A DNA stretch of 7,484 bases from Scatosoma sp045614565. Lineage in GTDB: Bacteria > Bacillota > Clostridia > Christensenellales > Borkfalkiaceae. The notes beneath the pieces are model-generated. The model made no database searches. It saw nothing but the letters and a program-made list of their open reading frames with translations, and was not told the DNA's origin. Made by a program: the position numbers and the translations under genes. Each line of letters opens with the position of its first letter. Positions within the stretch are counted from its first letter, which is position 1. The stretch is taken from positions 1 through 7,484 of the forward strand of contig JAZLDG010000078.1 of NCBI GenBank assembly GCA_045614565.1. Reading direction: 5' to 3'. Shown in pieces: positions 1-6,677 of this stretch.

Positions 1-2401
1 ATGTCGGCCCCCAAGCGCCAACAACTGCGCCATTGTAAAGAATTTCAAGGCGTTGTGTTGAGCCGTTAAGCTTTACGCCGTCGCCCCATTGGTTCGGAGC
101 GGAAGCAACCGTTGCGCCCGTAATTGTACCGCCGCTTATGCGGTCGCCGCTGATTGTACCCGAAACAATTAAGTCGCCGTTAATCTTTACAAGGTCGCTA
201 AACTCAAAACCGTTGGCCGTTTGTATGAAGGCACTATATACGCATTGGCTATCTACTTTAACCCAACTTGCAGAAATTTCATTGTAATAATAATAACTTT
301 CGTTAGAAGTACAAAAATACAACTTCTTTTTTTCTGCTGCGGTTGTGTTTGAATATGTCGGCACGGCGCTGTCGCGTGTGGCCGTGCTGTATTCAACAGA
401 TTTCGCAACACGCATTTTTATATTATCGGCGTTGACTTCGATGTCGGCTTGATTTGCTGATATTTGTTCCTGCAAGCCGTCTTCAACCTCTACCAATTCG
501 CCGCGAATGTCGTTTGCTGTAAGGGTTATTGCGTTTGCATTTTGTTGTATTTTGGTGTTAGCGTCTAAAATCGCCGCGGCATTTGTTGAAATTTCACCTT
601 CGGCGGCCGCGAGGTCTTCCCGTAAACTGTCCGTTCTTTCGTACATTTCCGTACTTAACATTGTAAGTTCGCTTGCTGTCAATGTTATACTGTCGGCCGT
701 TTGCCTTATTTCGGTTTCAAGGCCTTCTTTAATGGAATTTACTTCGTCCCGAATTTCGGTCGCCGTTAAAGTGATTTTTTGCGCGTTTTGGTCGATTGAC
801 GTTTGAAGTGTCTGTGTGGTTTTGGTTATATGTGCTTCAATTTCACTTTTCAATCTTCCGTCGGCCGCTTCGAAAAGCTGTGTAATTGTCGCCGTTACCT
901 CTGTTATATTGTCCGAAATTTCTTTCGTGATTTCATTTTTGAAGGTTTGTGAAATAGCGGAGGAAGAAACGGTGTCGGCCTTTATTAAAGCGCCGTTGAT
1001 TTCGCCCGCTGTTATGAAGTCGGCGACGATTGCGCCGTCCTGCGTTATGGCTGTTGCAAAAGGGCCGTTATATCCATTGGAGGAATAGCCCAAGCCGCCC
1101 GAATTCCAACGCCATATTTTAACAGCTTCATTTATTGAAGGTGCGTCCATTATAAGGATTTCTTGCGGATTGTTCGAAGGGTTCAAAACAACATACCCGC
1201 CATTTTGCCCGGTAATAAGTGCCGTTGCATTTGCCACGGCTGCAGCAATTTTCTTCGCGGTTGCTGTTTCATTTTTCTTTACTTCGGTTTTTATATTTTC
1301 TATTTCCTGCGTCGTTTGGTTTATGCTGTCCGCAAAATTGCTTTTTGCGTCGCCCAATTCAATAGAAACATATTTTTCCTTCAAGGTATCGTAAACGGTT
1401 TTTATAACCTTCGCTTTTGCTGATACTCCCAACTTTTCAAAATTTACCGTTAGCGTATCACAAAGGCTTACGCGCTCCAAAATTGCATATTGCTTATATT
1501 CGGGGCTTTGCCAAAGGTGAGTAAAAGCGACTTTTATACTTACGGAAGGTTTATTATATCCGCTATCAGCCGCCCACGCTTTGGCCTTTTGACGTAAGGC
1601 CGCTTCGGTGATTTCTTCATCGTCCGAAAATTTGTCCGTAAAATCCATCGTAAGAACCTTCGGGCGTGTAGCGTTTGAAGAATATATAATCTTTTCCGAA
1701 AGCGTTACAACAACTTCTTCCGGGTCTTCTTCGTCGCCTTCTTCTTTTTCGGGGGTATATTTCGCATAAGGAAAAAGCGCCGTATAAGTTTCGGAAATGT
1801 TTTTTTCCTGCTGTAAGTCGGTAAGGTTTTTCCCGTAGCCTATTATAATACCCGTGTCGCTGCCGCGGCTTTCGTGAAGCTTGATTGTAAAATTGTCGAA
1901 TTCATATTCGCCGCCGTAAACATCAAGCAAAGAACCTTCAACGCCGCCAAGCGCTGCGCGTACGCTTAAAAGTGAAAGCGTTGTTGATTTTCGGGAAGCG
2001 ATGTCGCTTAACCCGCTGTAAGAGTGGGGAACAAGCGCCGCTTCAAGAACCTTGTTTAACCCCTGCGCGCCCGTTGCGTTGGTAATAACGACTTTTTCGA
2101 CGGGGTTTCCCGTAAGTTCATATGAAATGTGTTCGCCGTAATAAGTAACAATACCATTTATCGGCTTCGAAGATTTGTATATATGGAATATCTGCGCTTC
2201 GCTTGTTTCGTTGGCCTTCGCCTTAACAAAGCAATCTTCTTGTATATGTTCAAAAAGTGCGCCTTTAATCGGATAAGAAAAAGTAATTTCATAAATTCCG
2301 TTGCGTTCTTCTGTAACATTGCAAAAGGTGGTATCGCTTAAAATACCTATACCGTTACTTGTGAACGCCGTTTCGTTTTTGTCGTATAGAATAGGTATCA
2401 A
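1..2401 (-). CDS. Tal / tail-tip (antireceptor-type) protein, C-terminus beyond the window
   Basis: This is the gene after Dit; it stays open for 800 codons to the left edge with no stop, so it is partial. Residues 1 to about 350 resemble the Prophage_tail / tail-endopeptidase family (N-terminus MIPILYDKNETAF; GIIIGYGKNLTDL near 184-196; ALFPYAKY near 208-215), the hub at the tip of Firmicutes siphophage tails. An acidic insert (about 218-229, EKEEGDEEDPEE) follows. Residues about 350-395 look coiled coil. Residues about 400-478 form a conserved tail-tip block (GGYVVLNP, EILIMDAP, WRWNSGGLGYS, AITQDGAIVADFITAGEI). Residues 480-665 are helical with repeated ITLTA motifs, then a small Tyr-rich beta region near 695-715 (KKLYFCTS, YYYYN) and a Gly/Ile beta motif near 741-765 (NGDLIVSGTISGDRISGG). 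The start is TTG, chosen because it forms a TTGA overlap with the Dit stop and has a strong upstream Shine-Dalgarno; no in-frame ATG occurs until about residue 252. No catalytic motif is evident, so peptidase activity is only a family label. Confidence 0.88.
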   Translation of the reverse strand, partial: MIPILYDKNETAFTSNGIGILSDTTFCNVTEERNGIYEITFSYPIKGALFEHIQEDCFVKAKANETSEAQIFHIYKSSKPINGIVTYYGEHISYELTGNPVEKVVITNATGAQGLNKVLEAALVPHSYSGLSDIASRKSTTLSLLSVRAALGGVEGSLLDVYGGEYEFDNFTIKLHESRGSDTGIIIGYGKNLTDLQQEKNISETYTALFPYAKYTPEKEEGDEEDPEEVVVTLSEKIIYSSNATRPKVLTMDFTDKFSDDEEITEAALRQKAKAWAADSGYNKPSVSIKVAFTHLWQSPEYKQYAILERVSLCDTLTVNFEKLGVSAKAKVIKTVYDTLKEKYVSIELGDAKSNFADSINQTTQEIENIKTEVKKNETATAKKIAAAVANATALITGQNGGYVVLNPSNNPQEILIMDAPSINEAVKIWRWNSGGLGYSSNGYNGPFATAITQDGAIVADFITAGEINGALIKADTVSSSAISQTFKNEITKEISDNITEVTATITQLFEAADGRLKSEIEAHITKTTQTLQTSIDQNAQKITLTATEIRDEVNSIKEGLETEIRQTADSITLTASELTMLSTEMYERTDSLREDLAAAEGEISTNAAAILDANTKIQQNANAITLTANDIRGELVEVEDGLQEQISANQADIEVNADNIKMRVAKSVEYSTATRDSAVPTYSNTTAAEKKKLYFCTSNESYYYYNEISASWVKVDSQCVYSAFIQTANGFEFSDLVKINGDLIVSGTISGDRISGGTITGATVASAPNQWGDGVKLNGSTQRLEILYNGAVVGAWGPT
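506..775 (-). repeat. Repeated ITLTA protein motif in the Tal helical region
   Basis: Three near-identical eight-residue motifs occur at Tal residues 543-550 (ITLTATEI), 572-579 (ITLTASEL) and 625-632 (ITLTANDI), spaced 29 and 53 residues. A degenerate fourth copy (IEVNADNI) is at 654-661. Each follows a polar, Gln/Ala/Asp-rich stretch such as QNAQK, QTADS or QNANA, and helical heptad-like segments separate them. The pattern is typical of fibre-like tail-tip extensions in which short beta turns punctuate coiled coil; that structural reading is inference. Confidence 0.65.
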
Positions 2402-3123
2402 ATGCAACACCACCTTGTTTTAATTATTATTTTCGATACATCGCCAACCCACGAAACAGAATTCGCACCCGCTCCGAAGGAAGGAAAGGTGCTAAAACTT
2501 ATTTTATTATTTTGCAGCGCTGCCGCCTTAAATGCCGATTGCAATTCGCTGTCAATTTCGATATATTCGTCTATATCCGAAATATAAAAGGAATTGTTGT
2601 TAATTTGAAGCGTTACCGCTCCCGTTCCGTATATTCTTATATACGGTTGAGATTTCCACGCTTCGGGGTTGTATAACGTTGTCGGCTGTGTTATTACTGT
2701 TTCACGGTCGCCGTCCTTACGGTATTTAAACGGTTTGCAATTAAATGTTATTGACGAAATACCGATTTTTTTTACTTTGTCTTCAATATCCAAAGCGGCG
2801 ACGTATGCCGCCTTGCGATAATATAACGGGTCGTATGTGTCCGTAAGTGTGAAATACCCGACTTCGGATTGTAGCCACGCTTTTATTTTCCTTGCCATAA
2901 GGTCAAGCGGCCTTTCGTCCGAAATCAAGTTCACGGGGTAGGTAACGGAAACATTTTTGAATTTCCCGTTGTCGTTTATCACGTCGCCGTCCTTGCCCGG
3001 TACGGATATAAATTCAACATCACGTTCCGGGCTTGTGATGTGTGGCGTTTCTGTGATAATTAAGCCCATATCTGCGGAAGATACGTTACGAAAAATAAAA
3101 CGATTTGTATTTTCTCTAATCAC
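2398..3123 (-). CDS. Distal tail protein (Dit)
   Basis: A 241-residue protein matching the Sipho_tail / distal tail protein family in length, motifs and position. Dit forms a hexameric hub joining the last tube ring to Tal and the receptor-binding apparatus. Visible family signatures are VPGKDGDV (41-48) in the N-terminal ring domain, FTLTDTYDPLYYRKAAY (91-107), ITFNCKPFKY (125-134), and a C-terminal beta-rich part opening with YNPEAWKSQPYIRIYGTG (151-168), like the galectin-like second domain of short Dit proteins. The start is GTG: its GTGA overlaps the tape-measure stop, and GGGGGTG sits seven bases upstream; the first internal ATG is codon 19 and would remove conserved sequence. It lies directly between the tape measure and Tal, the normal order. 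The length leaves no room for an extra carbohydrate-binding module as seen in evolved Dits. Confidence 0.92.
   Translation of the reverse strand: MIRENTNRFIFRNVSSADMGLIITETPHITSPERDVEFISVPGKDGDVINDNGKFKNVSVTYPVNLISDERPLDLMARKIKAWLQSEVGYFTLTDTYDPLYYRKAAYVAALDIEDKVKKIGISSITFNCKPFKYRKDGDRETVITQPTTLYNPEAWKSQPYIRIYGTGAVTLQINNNSFYISDIDEYIEIDSELQSAFKAAALQNNKISFSTFPSFGAGANSVSWVGDVSKIIIKTRWCCI
2399..2416 (-). promoter_or_regulatory. Ribosome binding site deciding the TTG start of the Tal gene
   Basis: AAGGTGGTG (2416-2408), a near match to AGGAGGTG, lies six bases before TTG (2401-2399). Two GTG codons and another TTG lie a few codons upstream in the same frame but fall within or right after this motif and have no good site of their own. 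The resulting N-terminus, MIPILYDK, is also the usual start of this family. Confidence 0.75.
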
Positions 3124-6071
3124 CCAAAAGCACCCCCGCGACGTTTGATATATTCTTCGGCGATTTCCATAAATTCGCCCATAATTTGGTGTAAATCCTT
3201 ATCGGTATTATTTACGAATTTATCTATATTGAAATTAAGGCCGCCAAGATTGTTGTTTATTTCCTGCATTGCATAACGCGAACCGCCGCCCGTGTTATTC
3301 ATTGCGGCATTTATTTTCTTTGCAAGAACATCTATCCAACCCGTATGTTTTTCAAGCGGCATAATTGCTTCTGCGCCGTCTTCGCCCGCTATAACGGGGG
3401 TTGCCTTCGTTAATACCGTACCTTCCGCAAGACGTGGCAAAGATAATGTTTTAATCTTTCCGACGGAAACGCCCGGTATTTTGTTAATAAGGCCGATTGC
3501 GCCATTTATAAGGCCGATTGCGCCGTTAATCGTATTTTGTATCATAGAAATAACGCCGTTAATGCCCGATTTTATCGCGCCGCCGATTGCGTTTGAAATA
3601 GATGTACCCAAGCTTGAAAAGGTGTTCTTTATAGTGTCCCAAAGGCCGCTAAAAAACGAACCCCAAGTTGAAAATACATTCTTTACAGCCGTCCAAGCTG
3701 CGGAAAATGTATCACTAAACCACGAACCAACAGAAGCAAAAACAGCTTTTATACTGTCCCATACTCCCGAAAAGAAGCCCGCCCAAGTGTTCACAATGCC
3801 TTTTATGGCTTCCCAAGCTTCCGACCAATTACCACTTAAAACATTCTTTACAACGGCAAATATGCCTTTGATTGTTTCCCATATCGCGGTAAAATACCCC
3901 GTTACGGTGTCCCAAATGGCTTTTATGGCCGTCCAAGCGGTTTCAAACATACCGCCTAAATATGTAGCAACAACCGAAAATACGGCTTTTATAGTGTCCC
4001 AAATAGCCGCAAAATAGGAAGAAACAACGTCCCAAATTGCTTGAATGGCTATCCAAGCCGCTTCAAAAAATCCGCTTAAAACATCTTTGACAACCGAAAA
4101 AATCGTCTGTATGTTCTGCCAAATTGCTTCGAAATACGGTTTTACTAAATCCCAAACAACTTTTATAAGTTCCCAAGCTGCTTGAAACGTTCCCGAAATA
4201 GCGTCTTTTACGGGTTGTAAGCTTTCGACTATGTACGCCCAAATTTCTTGAAGCTTCGTCCAAAGGCCTTGAAAATACCCTTTTATAACCTCTATTGCGG
4301 GGCTTATCCAATCAAGAAACGCTTGAAAGGCTGTCTTTATTGCTTCCCATAACCCGATAAAGAAGTTTCGGAAGCCTTCGCACTTATTCCACAAAAGAAC
4401 AAATGCGGCCACAAGTCCCGCTATCGCAACAACAATTAAGCCTATTGGATTTGCGTTCATTGCAGCATTAAGCAACCATTGCGCCGCGGCGACTACTTTT
4501 GTCATTGCGGCTTGCGCTGCTTGAACGATGTTGAAGGACGATAAGGCGGTTTTAACCGTCGAAATTACCGAACCTATTTTCTGCATAGCGCTTATTGCTG
4601 ATGTAACACCCGTTGCCATTTTGCCGAAGGCTATTAAAGCCGGGCCGAGCGCTGCAACAATTCCACCTATTGCAACGATTGCAGTTTTTGAGCCGTCCGA
4701 AAGGCCCGTAAACCATTGTGCAAAACTTTTGATTTTTTCAACAAACTTTTCAAGCATTGGTGCAAGGGAAGAAAGAATTGTATTTCCTAAATCCGCGCCC
4801 GCAAGCTTTAAATTATTAAGTGCAAGTGCTGCTTTGTCGGGCGGGTCAAGTGTTGCATTGAAGGTGTCTGCAACGGTTGTTCCGTATTCGTCCATAGACG
4901 CGCACAAATCTTCAATACTTAATCGACCTTCACGAATGGCGTTCGACATTTCGGCCGCGCCTTTCGTTCCGAAAATCTCTTGCGCTATTGTCAAAGCTTC
5001 GGTTTCTGTTTTTGCGTTTTTAATGCTGTCAATGGTCTTTTGTAAGCCTTCTTCCATTGAAAGCCCTTCTTTTGCGTAATTTACAACCGCTTTTTTAAGT
5101 CCTGCAAGGGCTGTTGTTGAATTTACGCCGTTCTTTTCGAATTCGGCCATAAGTCCGATTGATTGTTCGAAGGTTAAGCCCATTTCCTTGAAGACGGAAT
5201 TGTTTTCAAGTGCGCTGTTCATAAGAACATCGACGGAAATTCCCGTTTCCTGCGCTTTCGAAGTGATAAGACCAAGAACATTCGGCGTTTTTTCCGCTTC
5301 GATGTTCCAAGCTTCCATAATCTTTTTTGTTGTACCAATCGAATTATTTAAGTCAGTTTCGTTAATCTCCGCAAACTGTATAAATTCTTTTGAAAGGTCT
5401 TCAAGAACCTTTCCCGTAGCGCCGAACCTTGTATTTACTTCACCGATTGCAATTCCTGCGTTTTCGGCCGTGGTCGGTATTTCGGAAAAAACGTTATTCA
5501 TACTGTTTTGTAAACCGTCTAACGCTTCGCCTGTTGCGCCCGTTTTTGTTATGATTGTGTCATAGCCCGCGTCTATTTCGTTGAACGAAGCAACGCTTGC
5601 CGCTCCGATTGCAGCAATTCCCGCCGTAACGGGTAACATTTTCTTTCCCGCTGCTTCGGATTTTTCGCCGATTTTGGTTGATACTTCCGAAATTTTATCA
5701 AGTGCCGACGTTGAATTGTTGGCCGCTTCTTCAAGCGTTTTTAATTCTTGTTCGGTTTTAATGATTTCACGTTGTAAGGCGCGGTATTGTTCTTCCGATA
5801 CTTCGCCGCGCTCAAATTGTGCTTGCACTTGCTTTTCGGCTTCTTTGAGGGTGTCAAGCTTTCCTTTCGTACTTTCAATTTGCTCCGAAAGAAGCTTCTG
5901 TTTTTGGGCTAATAGTTCGGTATTTTTCGGGTCTAATTTTAAGAGTTTATCAACTTGTTTAAGTTCGTTTTGAAGATTTCGGCTTGTCTTGTTGACTTCC
6001 GACAAAGCCTTATTCAAAGGCGCGGTATTACCGCCGATGTCGATTGTAATTCCTTTTATACCCGCTGCCAC
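3120..6071 (-). CDS. Tail tape measure protein (TP901 type)
   Basis: A 983-residue tape measure protein, which fills the tail tube during assembly, sets its length and is ejected with the DNA. Residues about 18-145 form a charged coiled coil. Residues about 165-390 match the TP901-type tape measure core (PhageMin_Tail): for example NVFSEIPTTAENAG (193-206), TRFGATG (214-220), GLTFEQSIGLMAEFEKNG (298-315), EIFGTKGAAEMSNAI (365-379). Hydrophobic segments lie at about 461-488 and 541-561, the latter leading into the family motif NPIGLIVVAIAG...LWNKCEGFRNFF. Residues 621-820 are five 40-residue Trp-rich repeats. The C-terminus has the common LAEGT...IAGEDGAEAIMPLEKHTGW motif (882-912). No lysozyme, M23 or NlpC/P60 domain is visible. 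The start is GTG with AAGGAGG eight bases upstream, giving MAAGIKG. The gene begins three bases after the gpGT stop and overlaps Dit by four. Confidence 0.95.
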   Translation of the reverse strand: MAAGIKGITIDIGGNTAPLNKALSEVNKTSRNLQNELKQVDKLLKLDPKNTELLAQKQKLLSEQIESTKGKLDTLKEAEKQVQAQFERGEVSEEQYRALQREIIKTEQELKTLEEAANNSTSALDKISEVSTKIGEKSEAAGKKMLPVTAGIAAIGAASVASFNEIDAGYDTIITKTGATGEALDGLQNSMNNVFSEIPTTAENAGIAIGEVNTRFGATGKVLEDLSKEFIQFAEINETDLNNSIGTTKKIMEAWNIEAEKTPNVLGLITSKAQETGISVDVLMNSALENNSVFKEMGLTFEQSIGLMAEFEKNGVNSTTALAGLKKAVVNYAKEGLSMEEGLQKTIDSIKNAKTETEALTIAQEIFGTKGAAEMSNAIREGRLSIEDLCASMDEYGTTVADTFNATLDPPDKAALALNNLKLAGADLGNTILSSLAPMLEKFVEKIKSFAQWFTGLSDGSKTAIVAIGGIVAALGPALIAFGKMATGVTSAISAMQKIGSVISTVKTALSSFNIVQAAQAAMTKVVAAAQWLLNAAMNANPIGLIVVAIAGLVAAFVLLWNKCEGFRNFFIGLWEAIKTAFQAFLDWISPAIEVIKGYFQGLWTKLQEIWAYIVESLQPVKDAISGTFQAAWELIKVVWDLVKPYFEAIWQNIQTIFSVVKDVLSGFFEAAWIAIQAIWDVVSSYFAAIWDTIKAVFSVVATYLGGMFETAWTAIKAIWDTVTGYFTAIWETIKGIFAVVKNVLSGNWSEAWEAIKGIVNTWAGFFSGVWDSIKAVFASVGSWFSDTFSAAWTAVKNVFSTWGSFFSGLWDTIKNTFSSLGTSISNAIGGAIKSGINGVISMIQNTINGAIGLINGAIGLINKIPGVSVGKIKTLSLPRLAEGTVLTKATPVIAGEDGAEAIMPLEKHTGWIDVLAKKINAAMNNTGGGSRYAMQEINNNLGGLNFNIDKFVNNTDKDLHQIMGEFMEIAEEYIKRRGGAFG
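3121..3137 (-). promoter_or_regulatory. Ribosome binding site and GTG start of Dit
   Basis: GGGGGTG (3137-3131) precedes the GTG at 3123-3121 by seven bases and lies inside the last codons of the tape measure gene. The GTGA overlap suggests that Dit is translated by re-initiating ribosomes leaving the tape measure gene. Confidence 0.65.
3487..3524 (-). repeat. Short 21-bp-offset direct repeat in the tape measure gene
   Basis: The 17-base word ataaggccgattgcgcc occurs at 3487-3503 and again at 3508-3524 on the plus strand, an offset of 21 bases. In the protein it encodes a doubled heptad, NGAIGLI-NGAIGLI, at about residues 850-863, in an amphipathic stretch just before the conserved C-terminal motif. 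It looks like a small in-frame duplication. Confidence 0.85.
3612..4211 (-). repeat. Five tandem 120-bp (40-residue) repeats in the tape measure gene
   Basis: Tape measure residues 621-660, 661-700, 701-740, 741-780 and 781-820 align without gaps as 40-residue units. Consensus landmarks are a Trp at unit position 13 (AAW), usually a Trp or hydrophobic residue at 20, and a Trp at 31 followed by a pattern like WDTIKAVFSV. Each unit has two related halves, with Trp spacings of 18 and 22. More degenerate half units with 29-residue Trp spacing (W575, W604) precede the array. At DNA level units share words such as gtgtcccaaatggctttta and gtccaagc. Periodic Trp/Phe placement is typical of the tube-filling part of tape measures. 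Confidence 0.9.
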
Positions 6072-6086
6072 GTTTTAGCCCTCCTT
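6069..6086 (-). promoter_or_regulatory. Ribosome binding site and GTG start of the tape measure gene
   Basis: AAGGAGG (6086-6080) precedes GTG (6071-6069) by eight bases. The site is made from the last codons of the -1 frame extension (Lys-Lys-Glu-Gly, then TAA at 6077-6075), so ribosomes that have frameshifted end right on top of it. Confidence 0.8.
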
Positions 6087-6664
6087 TTTTGAAAAATGTT
6101 CCCGAAGGGCTTTGCGGTCGGGTTTTGTCTGTTCCAAAATCCAACAGCTTTCAAGATATTCGCGCCCTTCTTCCGTTTGGCTTTTTTTGAATATAAAAGC
6201 GTCGCGGAGTAACGACAAATATATGTCGTATTGTATTTCTTCGATTTCGGCGAAGGAAAGGCCCGTATATTCTGCAACAAGCCTTTCCGAAATCGTCCGA
6301 ATGTTGTATTTTACCGCGTCTTCGTCGTCGCCCGGTAGAAGCGGTATTTTTAGTTTGGGTCGTCCGTTGCGTACCCCGTAAATTCTGTATATTCATTGAA
6401 CAGCATTATTACGTCGTCGATGTCGAACATTTCGCCGACTTCATCGGCTGTATATTTCTTCTTCTGCATATTGCAAGAAAGAATTTCGGCCGTTACTTCG
6501 TAAAGGTCGTTTATGCTTTTTTCGTCCAATGTATCGGCGTTTATATCCTTCATAAGCGCCATTTTTTCAAAAGTCCTTTTTTTCGGCATTGTGCAAATAA
6601 GCGTCGTGCCGTCGTAAAGTTTTACGGTAAAGGTCTTTTTTTGAATTTTGGTGTAATCAAGCAT
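6075..6664 (-). CDS. Tail assembly chaperone gpGT-like, -1 frameshift fusion
   Basis: The predicted long form is the 104 residues of the short chaperone joined to 92 residues read in the -1 frame, 196 in all, ending at TAA 6077-6075. After Asp-Pro-Asn at the slip site the extension begins LKIPLLPGDDEDAV and ends REHFSKKEG; its internal ISERLVAEYTGLSFAEIEEI and ESCWILEQTKPD look like an ordinary coding helical protein. The extension frame has an upstream TGA near 6396 and no ATG, GTG or TTG between there and the start of coding-like sequence, so it cannot easily be translated by itself. In lambda the T part binds the tape measure while G recruits tube protein; the same division is inferred here. 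The true frameshift efficiency is unknown. Confidence 0.82.
6312..6359 (-). promoter_or_regulatory. Programmed -1 ribosomal frameshift signal
   Basis: The heptamer C CCA AAC (6359-6353) fits the X XXY YYZ rule exactly in the zero frame, with TAA (6352-6350) immediately after it. Six bases later TACCGC (6346-6341) can pair perfectly with GCGGTA (6317-6312), a six-base-pair stem; TTC (6340-6338) and GAA (6323-6321) may add a second short helix past a three-base bulge. The spacer length suits a stimulatory element, but the stem is short with a large loop, so the heptamer is much better supported than the hairpin. Confidence 0.8.
6350..6664 (-). CDS. Tail assembly chaperone (gpG-like, short form)
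   Basis: A 104-residue acidic protein lying between the major tail protein and the tape measure, the position of the lambda G gene equivalent. It likely binds the tape measure and recruits tube subunits in the cytoplasm; it is not expected in the mature virion. Sequence alone is weak evidence: there is a short beta-like N-terminus (KTFTVKLYDGTTLICTMP) and then helices. The assignment rests on length, position and the frameshift signal at its end. The start is ATG (6664-6662) with GGGGG (6677-6673) eight bases upstream, adjoining the TAA of the preceding gene. The final codons are GAC CCA AAC followed by TAA, so the stop sits directly after a slippery heptamer. Confidence 0.85.
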   Translation of the reverse strand: MLDYTKIQKKTFTVKLYDGTTLICTMPKKRTFEKMALMKDINADTLDEKSINDLYEVTAEILSCNMQKKKYTADEVGEMFDIDDVIMLFNEYTEFTGYATDDPN

Positions 6665-6677
6665 TATTCAAGCCCCC

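Noticed and set aside
507..1423. Plus-strand open frames at 507-806, 816-1088 and 1163-1423
   Set aside because: They oppose the continuously open Tal frame, whose translation has recognised tail-tip motifs across exactly this stretch; the hydrophobic antisense proteins are artefacts of its codon use.
2765..2774. Run of eight A in the Dit coding strand (Lys-Lys in GTA AAA AAA ATC), a possible second slippery site
   Set aside because: It fits A AAA AAA, but a -1 slip would run into a stop after a few codons and no stimulator or downstream frame is present. It may cause occasional slippage but not a programmed product.
3292..4017. Long plus-strand open frame of 241 codons opposite the tape measure repeats
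   Set aside because: It mirrors the 120-bp repeats of the tape measure on the other strand, has no convincing ribosome binding site, and its protein is a repetitive antisense translation. The minus-strand protein is a clear family member.
4063..4311. Minus-strand 82-codon frame inside the tape measure gene
   Set aside because: It is an alternative-frame reading of the repeat region, with no ribosome binding site and a basic, non-protein-like composition.
4528..5973. Plus-strand open frames at 4528-5079, 5188-5565 and 5581-5973
   Set aside because: All lie opposite the conserved tape measure core and coiled coil. Their Ser/Ala/Ile-rich proteins are what antisense reading of Glu/Lys/Asn/Gly-rich coding sequence produces.
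3120..6071. A peptidoglycan hydrolase domain within the tape measure
   Set aside because: Some Firmicutes tape measures carry M23, NlpC/P60 or lysozyme domains. I looked for their motifs and found only coiled coil, core, hydrophobic and repeat regions.
6056..6396. Minus-strand open frames 6151-6396 and 6056-6280 as independent genes after the chaperone
   Set aside because: Their Arg/Lys-rich products look non-coding, whereas the remaining frame (6353-6075) gives a well-composed protein joined to the chaperone by a -1 slip.
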